Shown piece after piece: positions 41,439 through 50,677 of a DNA stretch of 57,102 nt. Below the pieces are notes generated by a model. That model made no database searches. It worked only from the letters and a program-made list of their open reading frames with translations, and was not told the DNA's origin. Location: assembly GCF_020554865.1 (NCBI RefSeq), contig NZ_JAJCIC010000029.1, positions 1 to 57,102 of the forward strand, read 5' to 3'. This DNA comes from Lacrimispora sp. 210928-DFI.3.58. GTDB taxonomy: Bacteria > Bacillota > Clostridia > Lachnospirales > Lachnospiraceae. Numbering within the stretch: position 1 is the first letter of the stretch; every line of letters begins with the position of its first letter. Made by a program: the position numbers and the translations under genes.

Positions 41439-44400
41439 TCATACCTCCATTTCTTTTGATTTTTCCCGCGCCGGGGGCTTCTTTTTCTGTTCCTCCTTGG
41501 CGGCGGCAAGCTGCGCCCGGATGGACGGTTTCTTTTGTTTCTGCGTCGTCTTTCGGGTCTGCTTGGGCTTTTTGGCCTCCGCCTTGGCTGCCTCGGCCAC
41601 ATCCAAAAGGGAAATCTGTTCCCCGGCTTTTGTCCTTGCTTCCAGTTCCTCCATAGATGGGGCGTTGTTCATCATGCCGTCGATCATGTTGTAATTCTGT
41701 TCGGTGGACATTTCCGCCGTCTTGATATGGCTTTCCTGCTGGGAGGGGATGGCAAAGGCCCTTGTGCCGTTTGCCATAATGAGATACCTGCCGTCCTCCG
41801 ACTGGTGGTGGAATCCATACCCGGCGGCCTCCATCTGTTCCCGGCTCCTGTCGGTCAGATAGAAACGGCCCCTTGGCGTCTGGATTTGTTCGCTGGTCAT
41901 GCACTCGTCCGGCGTGAGCTGCTTTTCCGGCTGGGCGAAGAACTCCGGCACCTGCCGGTAGTCGGCTCCCTCGTCCACATAATAGGCGGTCTGTTTCCCA
42001 TCCTGCCGGAACACCACAATATCCCCCGTAGAGAGGGAATGTCCCTTGTAATCGGAGGGACGTTCTATGTTGAAGCGGCGGTAAATCTCGTCCAGTGTGG
42101 TGTCTTTGTCCAGCGGTGCGGTGTAGACAAGCTGGTAATTCTTCCTGTCCACCGAAAGCCCATCCGCCTGCAAGTCCTCATAGGAACGGTAGCGGAAGTC
42201 GCGCCCCTCCGGGCCGGGCGGCACTTGGTAGATGGAAAAGTTGGGCTGCGCCGGTGCTTCATAATCAGAGGCAACATATTCCTCCACCGTCAGCCCGGCA
42301 GCGGCGGCCTCCTGTTCCAGCTCTGCCTCGATCTGTTTTTTGTAGTCCTGCAAGCTCTGGTCGAAGTCGGCAAGCTGCGGCGGCTCCGGCAAGTGGTACT
42401 GGCCCTGATTGAGAAGTGGGCGGCACTCCTTTACATAGTCTAAAACCGCGTTGAAATAAGCGGTCTGTTCCGGCGTCAGGGTTTCCCCGGATCGCAGGGG
42501 ACGCCGGGCCTCCTGCTCCATAGCGGCCAGATTGCAATGCAGTTCCATATACGGGATGAACTCATGCAGCAGCATATCCCGCTGGGCCTTGTCCGCCTCC
42601 CATGCCTCCGGCCCCTCATGGTGCAGCACATGGTTTTTCCAGCTTTCATCCTGTGCGTAGTATTCGTGATAGCCCCGGATATGCTGGATCAGGGAACCGT
42701 CCCCGTCGCCAAAGTCCTGCCGCCCCTCGTAGCTGTCCGGCTGGCCCTGCATGGTAAAGTCAATGCGGAACTTGGTCTTGTCGTACCAATGGCCCGTATA
42801 GCCCGGCTGCTTCCGGTCATGGCGTCTGGCGCTGTCCAGCTCCTTGAAAACGGCCTCGGCTTCATGCAGCGGCATTTGCTGGCCGTCTTTCAGATGGGGG
42901 CTTTCACTCCAAAGGATCGTGACAACCGGCTCCGCTGCCGGATTCTGCGCGATCTGCCGCTGGGCGTTGGCAACGGCAATCTCACTTTCGATCTCGCTTT
43001 TCACAAAGGAATCCATCTGGCCCTTTTGCAGCTCGTAGCCCTGTTCACACAGACGGTTGATAAGCCCGATCACCTTGTCGTTATCGTCCACGGCCTCGGC
43101 ATAGGCCACGATCAACTGCCGTTCCTCGCTGCCCAAACGCGGGGCGTTTTTCTCCGCCAGCTCGATCAGGGCGGCGGCTCGGTCAACCGGGGACGCCTCC
43201 GGCATGAACGGCTTTCCATTCAAAAGGCCGTCGATCCCGTTCCATGCCTGCGGCTGGGGAATGGCGTTGGTCTGTTCAGCAGCTTCCAGAAAATCATCCA
43301 GCCTGTCGCCGGTCAGGGGTTCCATTGTCCCAGCCGGTAACTCATGGATAGCAAGGATTTCCTTTCCGGCTTCCGCAAGGGACAGGCTGGAATTGTCAAG
43401 CTGGCCTCCGTCCAGTTCCTTGTAGTCGGGGCCATACAGTGTGTAATCATAGCCGGTTTCCGATGTCTGGATATACAGGTAATCGCCGCTTTCCAGACGG
43501 TAGGCGGCCTCCTGCGGGGCTTCTGCCTGTTCCAGCGTTCCATCCCCGGCAATGGTAAAGCCCTGCGCCTGCGCCGCCTCCTTGGTTCCCTGCGACACTT
43601 CGCCGGTGGATTTCAAATCCGCTTCAATCAGGGTTTGCAGCATAGCTTTTACGCTGTCGGTCATTTCCTGCTGTTGCTCCGGGGACAGCTTGGAAAATAC
43701 GCTGTCCGGGTCTGGCTGCTCGGCGGCCTGCTGTTCCTGCTGGGCCTGCCGTTCTTTCTGAAGCTGGGCAAGGTGGCCGTCAATGGTGGTAATCAGTTCA
43801 TGGGCGGTGGCCCGGATGGTTTCAAGGGAGGCTTTCAGCTCTTTCAAGTCCTTGCCGGAACTCCAACCGGCCACATAGCCAAAGGAATAATCGGAGGTAT
43901 CCAGCCCGTAGTGCTGGCAGACGGCATAGGCCACGCTTTCGGCCTGTACCTCGCGGGTGCGGCTGTCGGGGCGGTCGGCCTGCTCTATGGCCGGGGCTTC
44001 CGGGTCGATGGCGTGGAGCTTGGAATGGGCGATCTCGTGGATGGCCGTCTTTAGGGTCTGTAATTCGCTCATGCCCTCCTGAATGGCGATTCGCTTTTCC
44101 GTCAGGTGGTAGTAGCCGTGGGAACCGCCCGGAATGTCCTCAAAACCAATGGGAACCGGGGATGTCTGTTCCAGCGCCTTGAAAAACTCCCCGTAGCGTT
44201 CCACGCTGCCGGTCAGTTCTTCCACGCCGATAGAGGGCAGCGGTTCCCCCTCGGTCTGGCTCACATCAAAGACGGAAACGATCTTAAAGGCCGGAACCTG
44301 TATTTCCTGTACTTCGGTAACAGGCTTTCCGTCCTTTCCCATCACCGGCCTGCCCTGTGCGTCCAGCTTTTGCACTTCCTTTTTCGCCTTGAACGGGGCC

Positions 44401-46082
44401 GGGGCCAGTATCTTGATGGCCTTTTCGCCTTTCTTTACATTGCGGTGAAAATCGTCCCGCCACTTGTTGTAGCCCGCCACAAGCTGTCCGCCCTGCATGG
44501 CGATCAGGAGGGTGTTGTTGAAGCTGTAACTGTGGAACTTGGACATGGTGGTGAGATAGGCTTTGTAGCGTTCACTCTCGAAAAGCTCCTGTATGCCGGT
44601 TTCCAGCCGGTCGGTGATCTCTTTCATGCGCTCGGCGCTGTTCTGGCCGTTTAAGAGAATGGGGGTGACAGGCTGCGGGGCCTTTGTAGGCGCTGCCGCC
44701 TCCGGCTGCACCTTGCTTTCCTCCCGCAGAATTTCCGGTGCGGGATAGGCCATCACCCGGTATTGTTCCGGCACTGGCTGGCCCTCATGGACGCGCTGCC
44801 ATTCGTCGCTGGTTCGCAGGATATAGCCGTAATCGGTAAAGGTTCCCTGTTCCTCGTTGGCGATAAAGTTCCCCAGCCGTTCCGTGTCAATGGCCGGTTT
44901 CCACGGGTCGGGGACGACAAACAGCCCGGAATCATTCAGATAATATTCCCCCAGACTGCGGTTGTCCTTGGCATTGATTAAGACAAAACAATCGGTGTTT
45001 TCGGCGTAGTCCAAAAGCTGCCCGATGGTCTGCATTTTTGCCGGGGACTGCATGGCGGCGTTCAGCTCCGCCAGTTCCACGGCGTCCAGCTTTTGAAGCT
45101 GGGCGGCAAGGAAGTTCAGTTCGTCCACGCTGGCGGCTTTTATCAAAACCTCTGGCAGTTCCAGCGGTTTTCCCTCCGGGGCGGAAAAGCCGCCAATGAA
45201 CAAGTCCTGCTGGTTGTCGGCAGTGATGTGGATTTCCTTTAGGGCTTCCTGTACCTGTTCGGCGGTAGTCGGCAGGGAAAGCCAGTACCCATGCGGCCCG
45301 CCGGTCTGCGCTTCGGCGCGGTTATCAAGAAAAATGGAAAATACTTCGTTCACGGGTTCCCTCCTTTCCGGGGTGGTTGTGGTCTGCTGCGGCTGCGCGG
45401 TTTCTTCCTGCGCGGGAAGCTCTGCGGCTTTTGCCGGTTCCTCTCCCTCGATGGTGTAGCCGGGGAGCAGGCAGCCGTTGACCTTGAAATAGTCGGCGTA
45501 TTCCTTGGGGATGGCCGGGGAAATTTCGGTAAAGTAATGTTCGTGGGCTTTGATCCGGCCATTCAGGTACTTGTCCAGTTCTTCCCGGCTGGCAAAGACT
45601 TTCCGATCCTGTCCGGCGATCTTGGCCTGCCGGTAGCTGCCCGGCGCGTTAGTACGGAGGCTCCAGCGGAGTGTCCACGAGTAGGGGACGGATTTTTGGG
45701 CGGCGCTGTCATACCGGGTATTCTCGGAAATGGAATAATCCATCTGGTAAACCATGTTGCTGCGGATATGGCGGTATTCGTCCGGGGCCTCCCACTGGTT
45801 TGCAGTGTGGGTGACGGGAAGCGTCCGGGCATATTCAAGGGCTTTGTCCAGAAACAGGGTTCTTCCGGCCTGTTCCTCCCATGCGGCGGCCTGTTCTTTC
45901 AGGCGGTCAAACACTTCCTGTTCTGCGGCGGCGCTTTCCGCCCGCAGGGAAAGAAGCTCCGCAAGGGGCAGCTTTACCGCTTCGGAAAGATCGGCCTTGC
46001 CGCTTTCAAAGTAAATCTGGCGCTCGATCCGCATAGTGCTGGCCGGTTCTAAATCGTCATGGTCGTAGGAGCTGTAAGACAT
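41439..46082 (-). CDS. Giant antirestriction/zincin polyprotein (ArdA-like, ArdC-like, YodL, DUF4316)
   Basis: 1547 residues from ATG TCT TAC; an earlier in-frame start lacks a site. Recognisable order: an N-terminal unassigned region (about 1-250); an ArdA-like antirestriction module (YWLSLPTTAEQVQEALKEI; ELNFLAAQLQKL; about 260-440); an ArdC-type ssDNA-binding module (YSFNNTLLIAMQ ... KWRDDFHRNVKKGEKAI; about 500-640); a zincin-like metallopeptidase (IHEIAHSKLH; about 700-760); long Gln/Glu-rich linkers; a YodL-type domain (FSIYQVPPG ... ERPSDYKGHSLSTGDIVV) and DUF4316 at the C-terminus. It probably enters or acts with the transferred strand to protect it from restriction in a new host. Confidence 0.85.
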   Translation of the reverse strand: MSYSSYDHDDLEPASTMRIERQIYFESGKADLSEAVKLPLAELLSLRAESAAAEQEVFDRLKEQAAAWEEQAGRTLFLDKALEYARTLPVTHTANQWEAPDEYRHIRSNMVYQMDYSISENTRYDSAAQKSVPYSWTLRWSLRTNAPGSYRQAKIAGQDRKVFASREELDKYLNGRIKAHEHYFTEISPAIPKEYADYFKVNGCLLPGYTIEGEEPAKAAELPAQEETAQPQQTTTTPERREPVNEVFSIFLDNRAEAQTGGPHGYWLSLPTTAEQVQEALKEIHITADNQQDLFIGGFSAPEGKPLELPEVLIKAASVDELNFLAAQLQKLDAVELAELNAAMQSPAKMQTIGQLLDYAENTDCFVLINAKDNRSLGEYYLNDSGLFVVPDPWKPAIDTERLGNFIANEEQGTFTDYGYILRTSDEWQRVHEGQPVPEQYRVMAYPAPEILREESKVQPEAAAPTKAPQPVTPILLNGQNSAERMKEITDRLETGIQELFESERYKAYLTTMSKFHSYSFNNTLLIAMQGGQLVAGYNKWRDDFHRNVKKGEKAIKILAPAPFKAKKEVQKLDAQGRPVMGKDGKPVTEVQEIQVPAFKIVSVFDVSQTEGEPLPSIGVEELTGSVERYGEFFKALEQTSPVPIGFEDIPGGSHGYYHLTEKRIAIQEGMSELQTLKTAIHEIAHSKLHAIDPEAPAIEQADRPDSRTREVQAESVAYAVCQHYGLDTSDYSFGYVAGWSSGKDLKELKASLETIRATAHELITTIDGHLAQLQKERQAQQEQQAAEQPDPDSVFSKLSPEQQQEMTDSVKAMLQTLIEADLKSTGEVSQGTKEAAQAQGFTIAGDGTLEQAEAPQEAAYRLESGDYLYIQTSETGYDYTLYGPDYKELDGGQLDNSSLSLAEAGKEILAIHELPAGTMEPLTGDRLDDFLEAAEQTNAIPQPQAWNGIDGLLNGKPFMPEASPVDRAAALIELAEKNAPRLGSEERQLIVAYAEAVDDNDKVIGLINRLCEQGYELQKGQMDSFVKSEIESEIAVANAQRQIAQNPAAEPVVTILWSESPHLKDGQQMPLHEAEAVFKELDSARRHDRKQPGYTGHWYDKTKFRIDFTMQGQPDSYEGRQDFGDGDGSLIQHIRGYHEYYAQDESWKNHVLHHEGPEAWEADKAQRDMLLHEFIPYMELHCNLAAMEQEARRPLRSGETLTPEQTAYFNAVLDYVKECRPLLNQGQYHLPEPPQLADFDQSLQDYKKQIEAELEQEAAAAGLTVEEYVASDYEAPAQPNFSIYQVPPGPEGRDFRYRSYEDLQADGLSVDRKNYQLVYTAPLDKDTTLDEIYRRFNIERPSDYKGHSLSTGDIVVFRQDGKQTAYYVDEGADYRQVPEFFAQPEKQLTPDECMTSEQIQTPRGRFYLTDRSREQMEAAGYGFHHQSEDGRYLIMANGTRAFAIPSQQESHIKTAEMSTEQNYNMIDGMMNNAPSMEELEARTKAGEQISLLDVAEAAKAEAKKPKQTRKTTQKQKKPSIRAQLAAAKEEQKKKPPAREKSKEMEV

Positions 46083-46120
46083 TTGGGGTTCACATCCTTT
46101 CTGAAAAATGGCATAAGAAA

Positions 46121-46149
46121 AGCAGGAAACCTTTGAAAGATTCCCTGCT
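46121..46149 (-). terminator. Hairpin upstream of the antirestriction gene
   Basis: AGCAGGGAA and TTTCCTGCT pair with one bulge on the minus strand and are followed by TTTTCTTAT. It can stop transcripts entering from the DUF523/hydrolase cargo. Confidence 0.45.
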
Positions 46150-46196
46150 GGGTGGGCCGATAATAAGCGGCTGATATTCAATTTTGAAAGTTTAGG

Positions 46197-46655
46197 TTAG
46201 ATTGATTGAAGCTGGGGACAGTCTAACAAATTAAAGTTTTCTACTTCTTCAACATCAATAACTTTGATTCCTCGTTCTTTTAATGCCTTTGCAAATAATC
46301 CCATTCCAGAAATCAACTTTCCGGTAAAGCTACCATCATATATTTGGTTTACTCCGCAGGTAGGACTTCTGGATTGTAGTATAGCTAACTCAATATCTTC
46401 ATGTTGAATTTGGGATAATGCCATTGATACTGCTCGTTTATATTCCAAATCAACATCATTTCCATTTTCGTCTGTTACTACACCATTCACAATCTCTGCA
46501 CAAGGTCTGGGAGTAGCCATACCTGCTAATTGCTCTGGACAAATGCAAATAATTTCTTTATCTTTTAAGTAGTTGATAACTGCCAGATTTTTGTTGTTTT
46601 TTCCATTGTATTTACAATCCACTCCCATAATACAAGCACTAACTAATATTTTCAC
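46197..46655 (-). CDS. DUF523-family protein
   Basis: 152 residues from a GTG eight bases after GAGG, giving the usual start (M)KILVSACIMG; an upstream GTG three codons earlier is possible. Family motifs include VDCKYNGKNN, CPEQLAGMATPRP and LQSRSPTCGV. The conserved cysteines suggest metal or cluster binding; the function is not established. AT-rich compared with the ICE backbone, like the hydrolase gene upstream. Confidence 0.82.
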   Translation of the reverse strand: MKILVSACIMGVDCKYNGKNNKNLAVINYLKDKEIICICPEQLAGMATPRPCAEIVNGVVTDENGNDVDLEYKRAVSMALSQIQHEDIELAILQSRSPTCGVNQIYDGSFTGKLISGMGLFAKALKERGIKVIDVEEVENFNLLDCPQLQSI

Positions 46656-46701
46656 ACTTATCACCTCAAACGGATATTATCGTTGGCTTTATTGTACTAT
46701 T

Positions 46702-47304
46702 TTACATATTAAGTATGGCAGCAATAGCTTCTGGCGCATCTTTGTTAATTTCATGGCCTGCGCCGGGGACGATTTGCAAAGTCGCTTTGGGAAGTATCTC
46801 ATTTAACTTTTTCGATGCTTTTAGATTAGCACTATCTTTTTCACCGCACAAAATATTGACGGGGCAAAGAATCCCACTTAATTGTGCAGTAAAATCCAAT
46901 GCCCGCATAGAGTGAGCCAATTTTATGGTGTTGCTTTTTGATAGTCCCATACTTTCAAATGCCTTGTTTGGCATACAACGGAAGATAAGATTTTGAAAAT
47001 CTATCAACAAACTTGGAACTTTATATTGTGTGCCAATCAAAACCAGAGAAGCTACTTTATCTCCATGCCGAATAGCAAAATCAATCGCAAGAAGCGCTCC
47101 CAACGAAAGACCACAGATACGAAGCGGTTCTTTTGCGTTAGAATATCGCCGTTCTAAATCCCCCAAAATCTGGGGATATGATATTTCATTCTCCATTGAA
47201 GAAAAAAGTTCTGGACACTCAACATTAGAAGATGAAAGCTGGCAAACTACTTCTTTCCAGTCCTGTGCTGTTTGTCCTAATCCGTGTAAAAGAATTGTTT
47301 TCAT
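46702..47304 (-). CDS. Alpha/beta hydrolase
   Basis: 200 residues. Alpha/beta-hydrolase fold with LLHGLGQTAQDW, nucleophile elbow CGLSLGALLA, Asp in NILCGEKDSANL and catalytic His in PGAGHEINKDAP. The substrate is unknown; esterase or lactonase-type activity is likely. It is AT-rich cargo in the ICE, followed by the DUF523 gene on the same strand. Confidence 0.85.
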   Translation of the reverse strand: MKTILLHGLGQTAQDWKEVVCQLSSSNVECPELFSSMENEISYPQILGDLERRYSNAKEPLRICGLSLGALLAIDFAIRHGDKVASLVLIGTQYKVPSLLIDFQNLIFRCMPNKAFESMGLSKSNTIKLAHSMRALDFTAQLSGILCPVNILCGEKDSANLKASKKLNEILPKATLQIVPGAGHEINKDAPEAIAAILNM

Positions 47305-47367
47305 TTTTTGCCCGATCCTTTCCTATGACAGAATAAATAATCTGCCCCAAAACATACAAGCGGAAAT

Positions 47368-47390
47368 CGCCGCAACAAACCATTGCGGCG
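47368..47390. repeat. Small perfect hairpin
   Basis: CGCCGCAA and TTGCGGCG form an 8-bp stem with a 7-nt loop in the 276-bp gap between topB and the hydrolase. No T-run adjoins it; role unknown. Confidence 0.4.
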
Positions 47391-47540
47391 TCGCTCTTTA
47401 ACGCATAATCATGTTTCTTTGATTATACCAGCGCAAGCAGATTTTTGAAACATAATAATTGTAAACATGGAGAGAAAAAGGGGGTTGGGGCTTCCCCAAA
47501 GAGAAAATCCCCGGCCCGGCAGGTGCGCCGGGTCAGGGAT

Positions 47541-47578
47541 TTTGCCGGGAGTGTGGCTACACTCCCTATGCTTGCTGT
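47541..47578 (-). repeat. 38-bp element, inverted copy of 38346-38383
   Basis: Exact reverse complement of the element upstream of mobC, just downstream of the topB stop codon. A GGGG-rich stem (about 47474-47497) nearby also resembles the TTGGGGAAGTCCCCAA segment beside the other copy. Confidence 0.85.
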
Positions 47579-47580
47579 CT

Positions 47581-49671
47581 TTAGTTTTTGCCCCTCTGTT
47601 CCACGCGGTAGTTCACATACTTGCCGCCGGTATCGGCCAAAAGCACCGTCCCGTCATAGGTCTTGCCGGTTTTTAAGGAGCGTAGGCCCTTTACCTTTGC
47701 CTTTCCGTCTTTAAGGAGTGCGGCGGCGATCTTCGGGGTAAACGCCTTGCCCCGTTCCTCAAAAAATCGGTCATTCTTCCACATGACAAACTGGCAGCTT
47801 CGGTTTCCGCAGTAGTAGTTCTTTTTGCCCTCGTAGACGCTTTCCCCGCAGCGCGGACATTTGCCGATAAGCACACGCTCGGCTTGAAACAACTTCTGCG
47901 CGTCCTCGCTGATCTGGGAGTAGTTTGCGATCAGGCCCCTTGTCATTTCTGCAATTCCAGCCATAAAGCCCTCCGGGTCGGCCTGCCCCTTGGCAATGGC
48001 CGTCAGCTCCGTTTCCCACTGTGCCGTAAGCTGGGGAGAGGTCAGCACCTCCGGCAACACACAGGCAAGGTTGTGGCCGTCCTTGGTGGGAAATAGCTGT
48101 TTTCCCCTGCGCTCCACAAAGCCCATCTGTACCAGCTTTTCTAAGATGGAGGCGCGGGTTGCCGGGGTTCCCAAACCTTGGCGCTCGGCGTCCTCCGGCA
48201 TATCCTCGGCCCCGGCACGTTCCATAGCGGACAGCAGCGTATCTTCGGTATAGGGCTTGGGCGGCGTAGTGAAATGCTCGGTGATGCTGGCCTCCACCGG
48301 GTCAAAGGTCTGGCCCTCGGTGATCTCCGGCAGCTCCCTTGCCAGCTCCGGCGCGTCCTCGTCGGCGTCGGTCTTGAACGACGCCTTGAAGCGGCGCTCA
48401 ATCTCTTTCCAGCCGGGGGTGAGAATGGTTTTGCCCTTGGCGGTGAACTCGTTCCCGGCGCAGGTGAATGTGGCGGTGACAGCCTCATACACATGGGGCG
48501 CGGCCACAGCACACAGCAGCTTGCAGCACACAAGGGACAGCAGTTTCTTTTCGCCCTCGGTCAGCCCGTCAAAGCCTTTCTGCACAAACTCCATCGTGGG
48601 GATAATGGCGTGGTGATCGGACACCTTTTTGCTGTTCAGCACCCGGCCAAACTGCGGGGCAATGTCCAGCCCTGCCGCAAAGGAAAGCAGCGGCCACAGG
48701 CCGGACACAATGCTTTCCGCTGTGGGCTGCATATCGTCGGTAAGGTACTGGCTGTCGGTGCGGGGATAGGTCAGCAGCTTCTTTTCATAGAGCTGTTGGG
48801 CATAGTCAAGGGTCTGCTTGGCGGTAAATCCAAACAGGCGGTTGGCCTCCCGCTGCAAGGTGGTGAGATCGTAAAGGCGGGGCGGCTGCTCCGTCTTTTT
48901 CTCACGCTTCACCGATACACAAACGGCCTGCGCTCCTGCACAGGCCGTCTTGGTGGCGTCGGCGTCGTCGGGGTTCAGAAAGCGGTCGCTTGCCGCCTCC
49001 ATGCCGCCCGCCGCGATATGGACAACGTGGTATTTCTCTTTCTTAAAATTGCTGATCTTGGCCTCCCGGTCAACCAGCATATTGAGGGTAGGCGTCTGGA
49101 CACGGCCCACGGTCAGGGTCTTGTGATAGAGGATGGAGAAAAGCCGGGTGGCGTTGATCCCCACCAGCCAATCGGCCTGCGCCCGGCACAGGGCCGATTG
49201 ATACAGGTTGTCGTAGTCGGCCCCCGGTTTCAGGTGGGCAAAGCCCTCGCGGATCGCCGCGTCCTCCATGCTGGAAATCCAAAGGCGCTTGAACGGCTTT
49301 TTGCAGCCCGCCATCTGATAGACGAAACGGAAAATCAATTCGCCCTCGCGCCCGGCGTCGGTGGCGCACACAAGGCCCGTCACGTCGGGGCGCTCCATCA
49401 GAGAGCGCAGCACGGCAAACTGTCCTTTCTTCTCGGCGGGGATGATGTACTGCCACTCCTGCGGCAAAATCGGCAGGTCGTCATAGCGCCACTTCTTGAA
49501 ACGCTCGTCATAGGCTCCGGCGTCGGCAAGGGAAACAAGGTGGCCGATACACCAGCTCACCAGATAGCCGTTTCCCTCCATGTAGCCGTCCCGTTTCTGA
49601 TCCGCACCGATCACGCCCGCAATGCTGCGGGCGACGCTCGGTTTCTCTGCAATTACCAACTGAATACTCAT
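47581..49671 (-). CDS. topB: DNA topoisomerase III
   Basis: 696 residues, full length. N-terminal Toprim domain (VIAEKPSVARSIA; CATDAGREGELIFR), catalytic tyrosine in LLTYPRTDSQYL, GLGTPATRASILEKL, and a C-terminal zinc motif (CPRCGES ... YYCGNRSCQF). Type IA topoisomerases are standard parts of Tn1549-like elements, where they probably decatenate or process transferred DNA. It starts 3 bp after the DUF4366 gene stop. It is an intact relative of the fragment at 12194-13171. Confidence 0.95.
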   Translation of the reverse strand: MSIQLVIAEKPSVARSIAGVIGADQKRDGYMEGNGYLVSWCIGHLVSLADAGAYDERFKKWRYDDLPILPQEWQYIIPAEKKGQFAVLRSLMERPDVTGLVCATDAGREGELIFRFVYQMAGCKKPFKRLWISSMEDAAIREGFAHLKPGADYDNLYQSALCRAQADWLVGINATRLFSILYHKTLTVGRVQTPTLNMLVDREAKISNFKKEKYHVVHIAAGGMEAASDRFLNPDDADATKTACAGAQAVCVSVKREKKTEQPPRLYDLTTLQREANRLFGFTAKQTLDYAQQLYEKKLLTYPRTDSQYLTDDMQPTAESIVSGLWPLLSFAAGLDIAPQFGRVLNSKKVSDHHAIIPTMEFVQKGFDGLTEGEKKLLSLVCCKLLCAVAAPHVYEAVTATFTCAGNEFTAKGKTILTPGWKEIERRFKASFKTDADEDAPELARELPEITEGQTFDPVEASITEHFTTPPKPYTEDTLLSAMERAGAEDMPEDAERQGLGTPATRASILEKLVQMGFVERRGKQLFPTKDGHNLACVLPEVLTSPQLTAQWETELTAIAKGQADPEGFMAGIAEMTRGLIANYSQISEDAQKLFQAERVLIGKCPRCGESVYEGKKNYYCGNRSCQFVMWKNDRFFEERGKAFTPKIAAALLKDGKAKVKGLRSLKTGKTYDGTVLLADTGGKYVNYRVEQRGKN

Positions 49672-49674
49672 TCC

Positions 49675-50415
49675 TTATTCCTCCTTATCCTGCGCGGGTT
49701 CCTCGTCCTCCGGGGCTGGTTCGTCCTCGTCGTCCTCGTCCTCGCCAAAATCGTATTCGTCCAGCTCGTCGCCGCCCTTGGTGTCGGCCTTGGGCTTCTT
49801 AAATTTCAAGAAGTAGAGGGCCGCGCCGCCGCCGATCAAGGCCACCACAAGGAACACCACAAGGCCGCCCATGCCGGTGCTTTTCGCTTCATCTTCCTGC
49901 GGCTGCTCGGTTTCCTCCGGCTCCTGCGGCTCCGGCTCCGGGCCGGTACACTCGGTCATATTGGTTTTACATACCGGGCAATTCGTGTTGACGGCTCCTG
50001 CCGCGCACTTGGTCGTACAGGTACAGGTTTCCGGGGCGGCTTTGCCGTCCTCCAACAGTGCTTGCAGGTCGGCGTCGTCCACTTGGTTGAGGAAGTGAAC
50101 GGCGGTTTCCTTGTCCTCGTTGGCGCGGTCGATCAAGATATAAAAGTAGTTGCCCGCCTTGGTGGTAACGGTGATAAGCTGCGTATCCCCGTAAAAATCA
50201 TCCACCAGTGTTGCGTTGCCCTCCGGGGTGACAGGTACGCCCTCCGGCTCCATGCCGCCGGTGGTAGGTTCTTCCTCCTGCGGTGCCTCGGTGGTTTCCG
50301 GCAAAGGCTCCGGGTTGGGGTCAGTGCCACCGGCAAAAGCGGTGGTGGAAAAGGCCGTCAGGCAAAGCACGGCGGCCAGCGTCACGGTAAACGTGCGAAT
50401 GATCTTATTCTTCAT
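49675..50415 (-). CDS. DUF4366 membrane protein of the transfer module
   Basis: 246 residues from ATG AAG AAT, nine bases after AGGAGG. A signal peptide (about 1-29, ending TAFAGG), a proline/glutamate-rich stretch, a folded extracellular domain with a cysteine cluster (CTCTTKCAAG ... CPVCKTNMTEC), one membrane helix (about 178-200) and a very acidic tail. It matches the DUF4366 family of conjugative elements and probably helps build the cell-envelope channel. Confidence 0.82.
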   Translation of the reverse strand: MKNKIIRTFTVTLAAVLCLTAFSTTAFAGGTDPNPEPLPETTEAPQEEEPTTGGMEPEGVPVTPEGNATLVDDFYGDTQLITVTTKAGNYFYILIDRANEDKETAVHFLNQVDDADLQALLEDGKAAPETCTCTTKCAAGAVNTNCPVCKTNMTECTGPEPEPQEPEETEQPQEDEAKSTGMGGLVVFLVVALIGGGAALYFLKFKKPKADTKGGDELDEYDFGEDEDDEDEPAPEDEEPAQDKEE

Positions 50416-50656
50416 CGGCATTGTCCTCCTGTTCAAAATCCGGCTGCGGGGCCGGGGCGCTCTGCAAAGCGCCGCCGCGCAGGAACGCCGCAAATTCCTC
50501 CGGCTTCATGTTCAGGCTGCGCACAAGCTGGATGATCTGCAAATTCTCCTGCTCGGTCTTTGCCGCTTCCAGCTCACGAAGCTGCTTTTGCAGCTCCGCG
50601 ATCTTGGCCTTGGTTTTCTCAATGTCCTTTTCAATACGGTCAAGTTTGTTTGCCAT
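50405..50656 (-). CDS. DUF4315 coiled-coil protein
   Basis: 83 residues from ATG GCA AAC behind AAGGAG. A coiled coil (KLDRIEKDIEKTKAKIAELQ and on) followed by MKPEEFAAFLRGG, typical of DUF4315. It overlaps the DUF4366 gene by 11 bp. A small conserved part of Tn1549-like transfer regions with unknown function. Confidence 0.82.
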   Translation of the reverse strand: MANKLDRIEKDIEKTKAKIAELQKQLRELEAAKTEQENLQIIQLVRSLNMKPEEFAAFLRGGALQSAPAPQPDFEQEDNADEE

Positions 50657-50677
50657 CGTCAAAACTCCTTTCTGGCG

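Noticed and set aside
48178..50535. 785-codon plus-strand ORF opposite topB and the DUF4366 gene
   Set aside because: Antisense shadow of GC-rich coding DNA. The minus strand holds clear topB, DUF4366 and DUF4315 genes with start sites.
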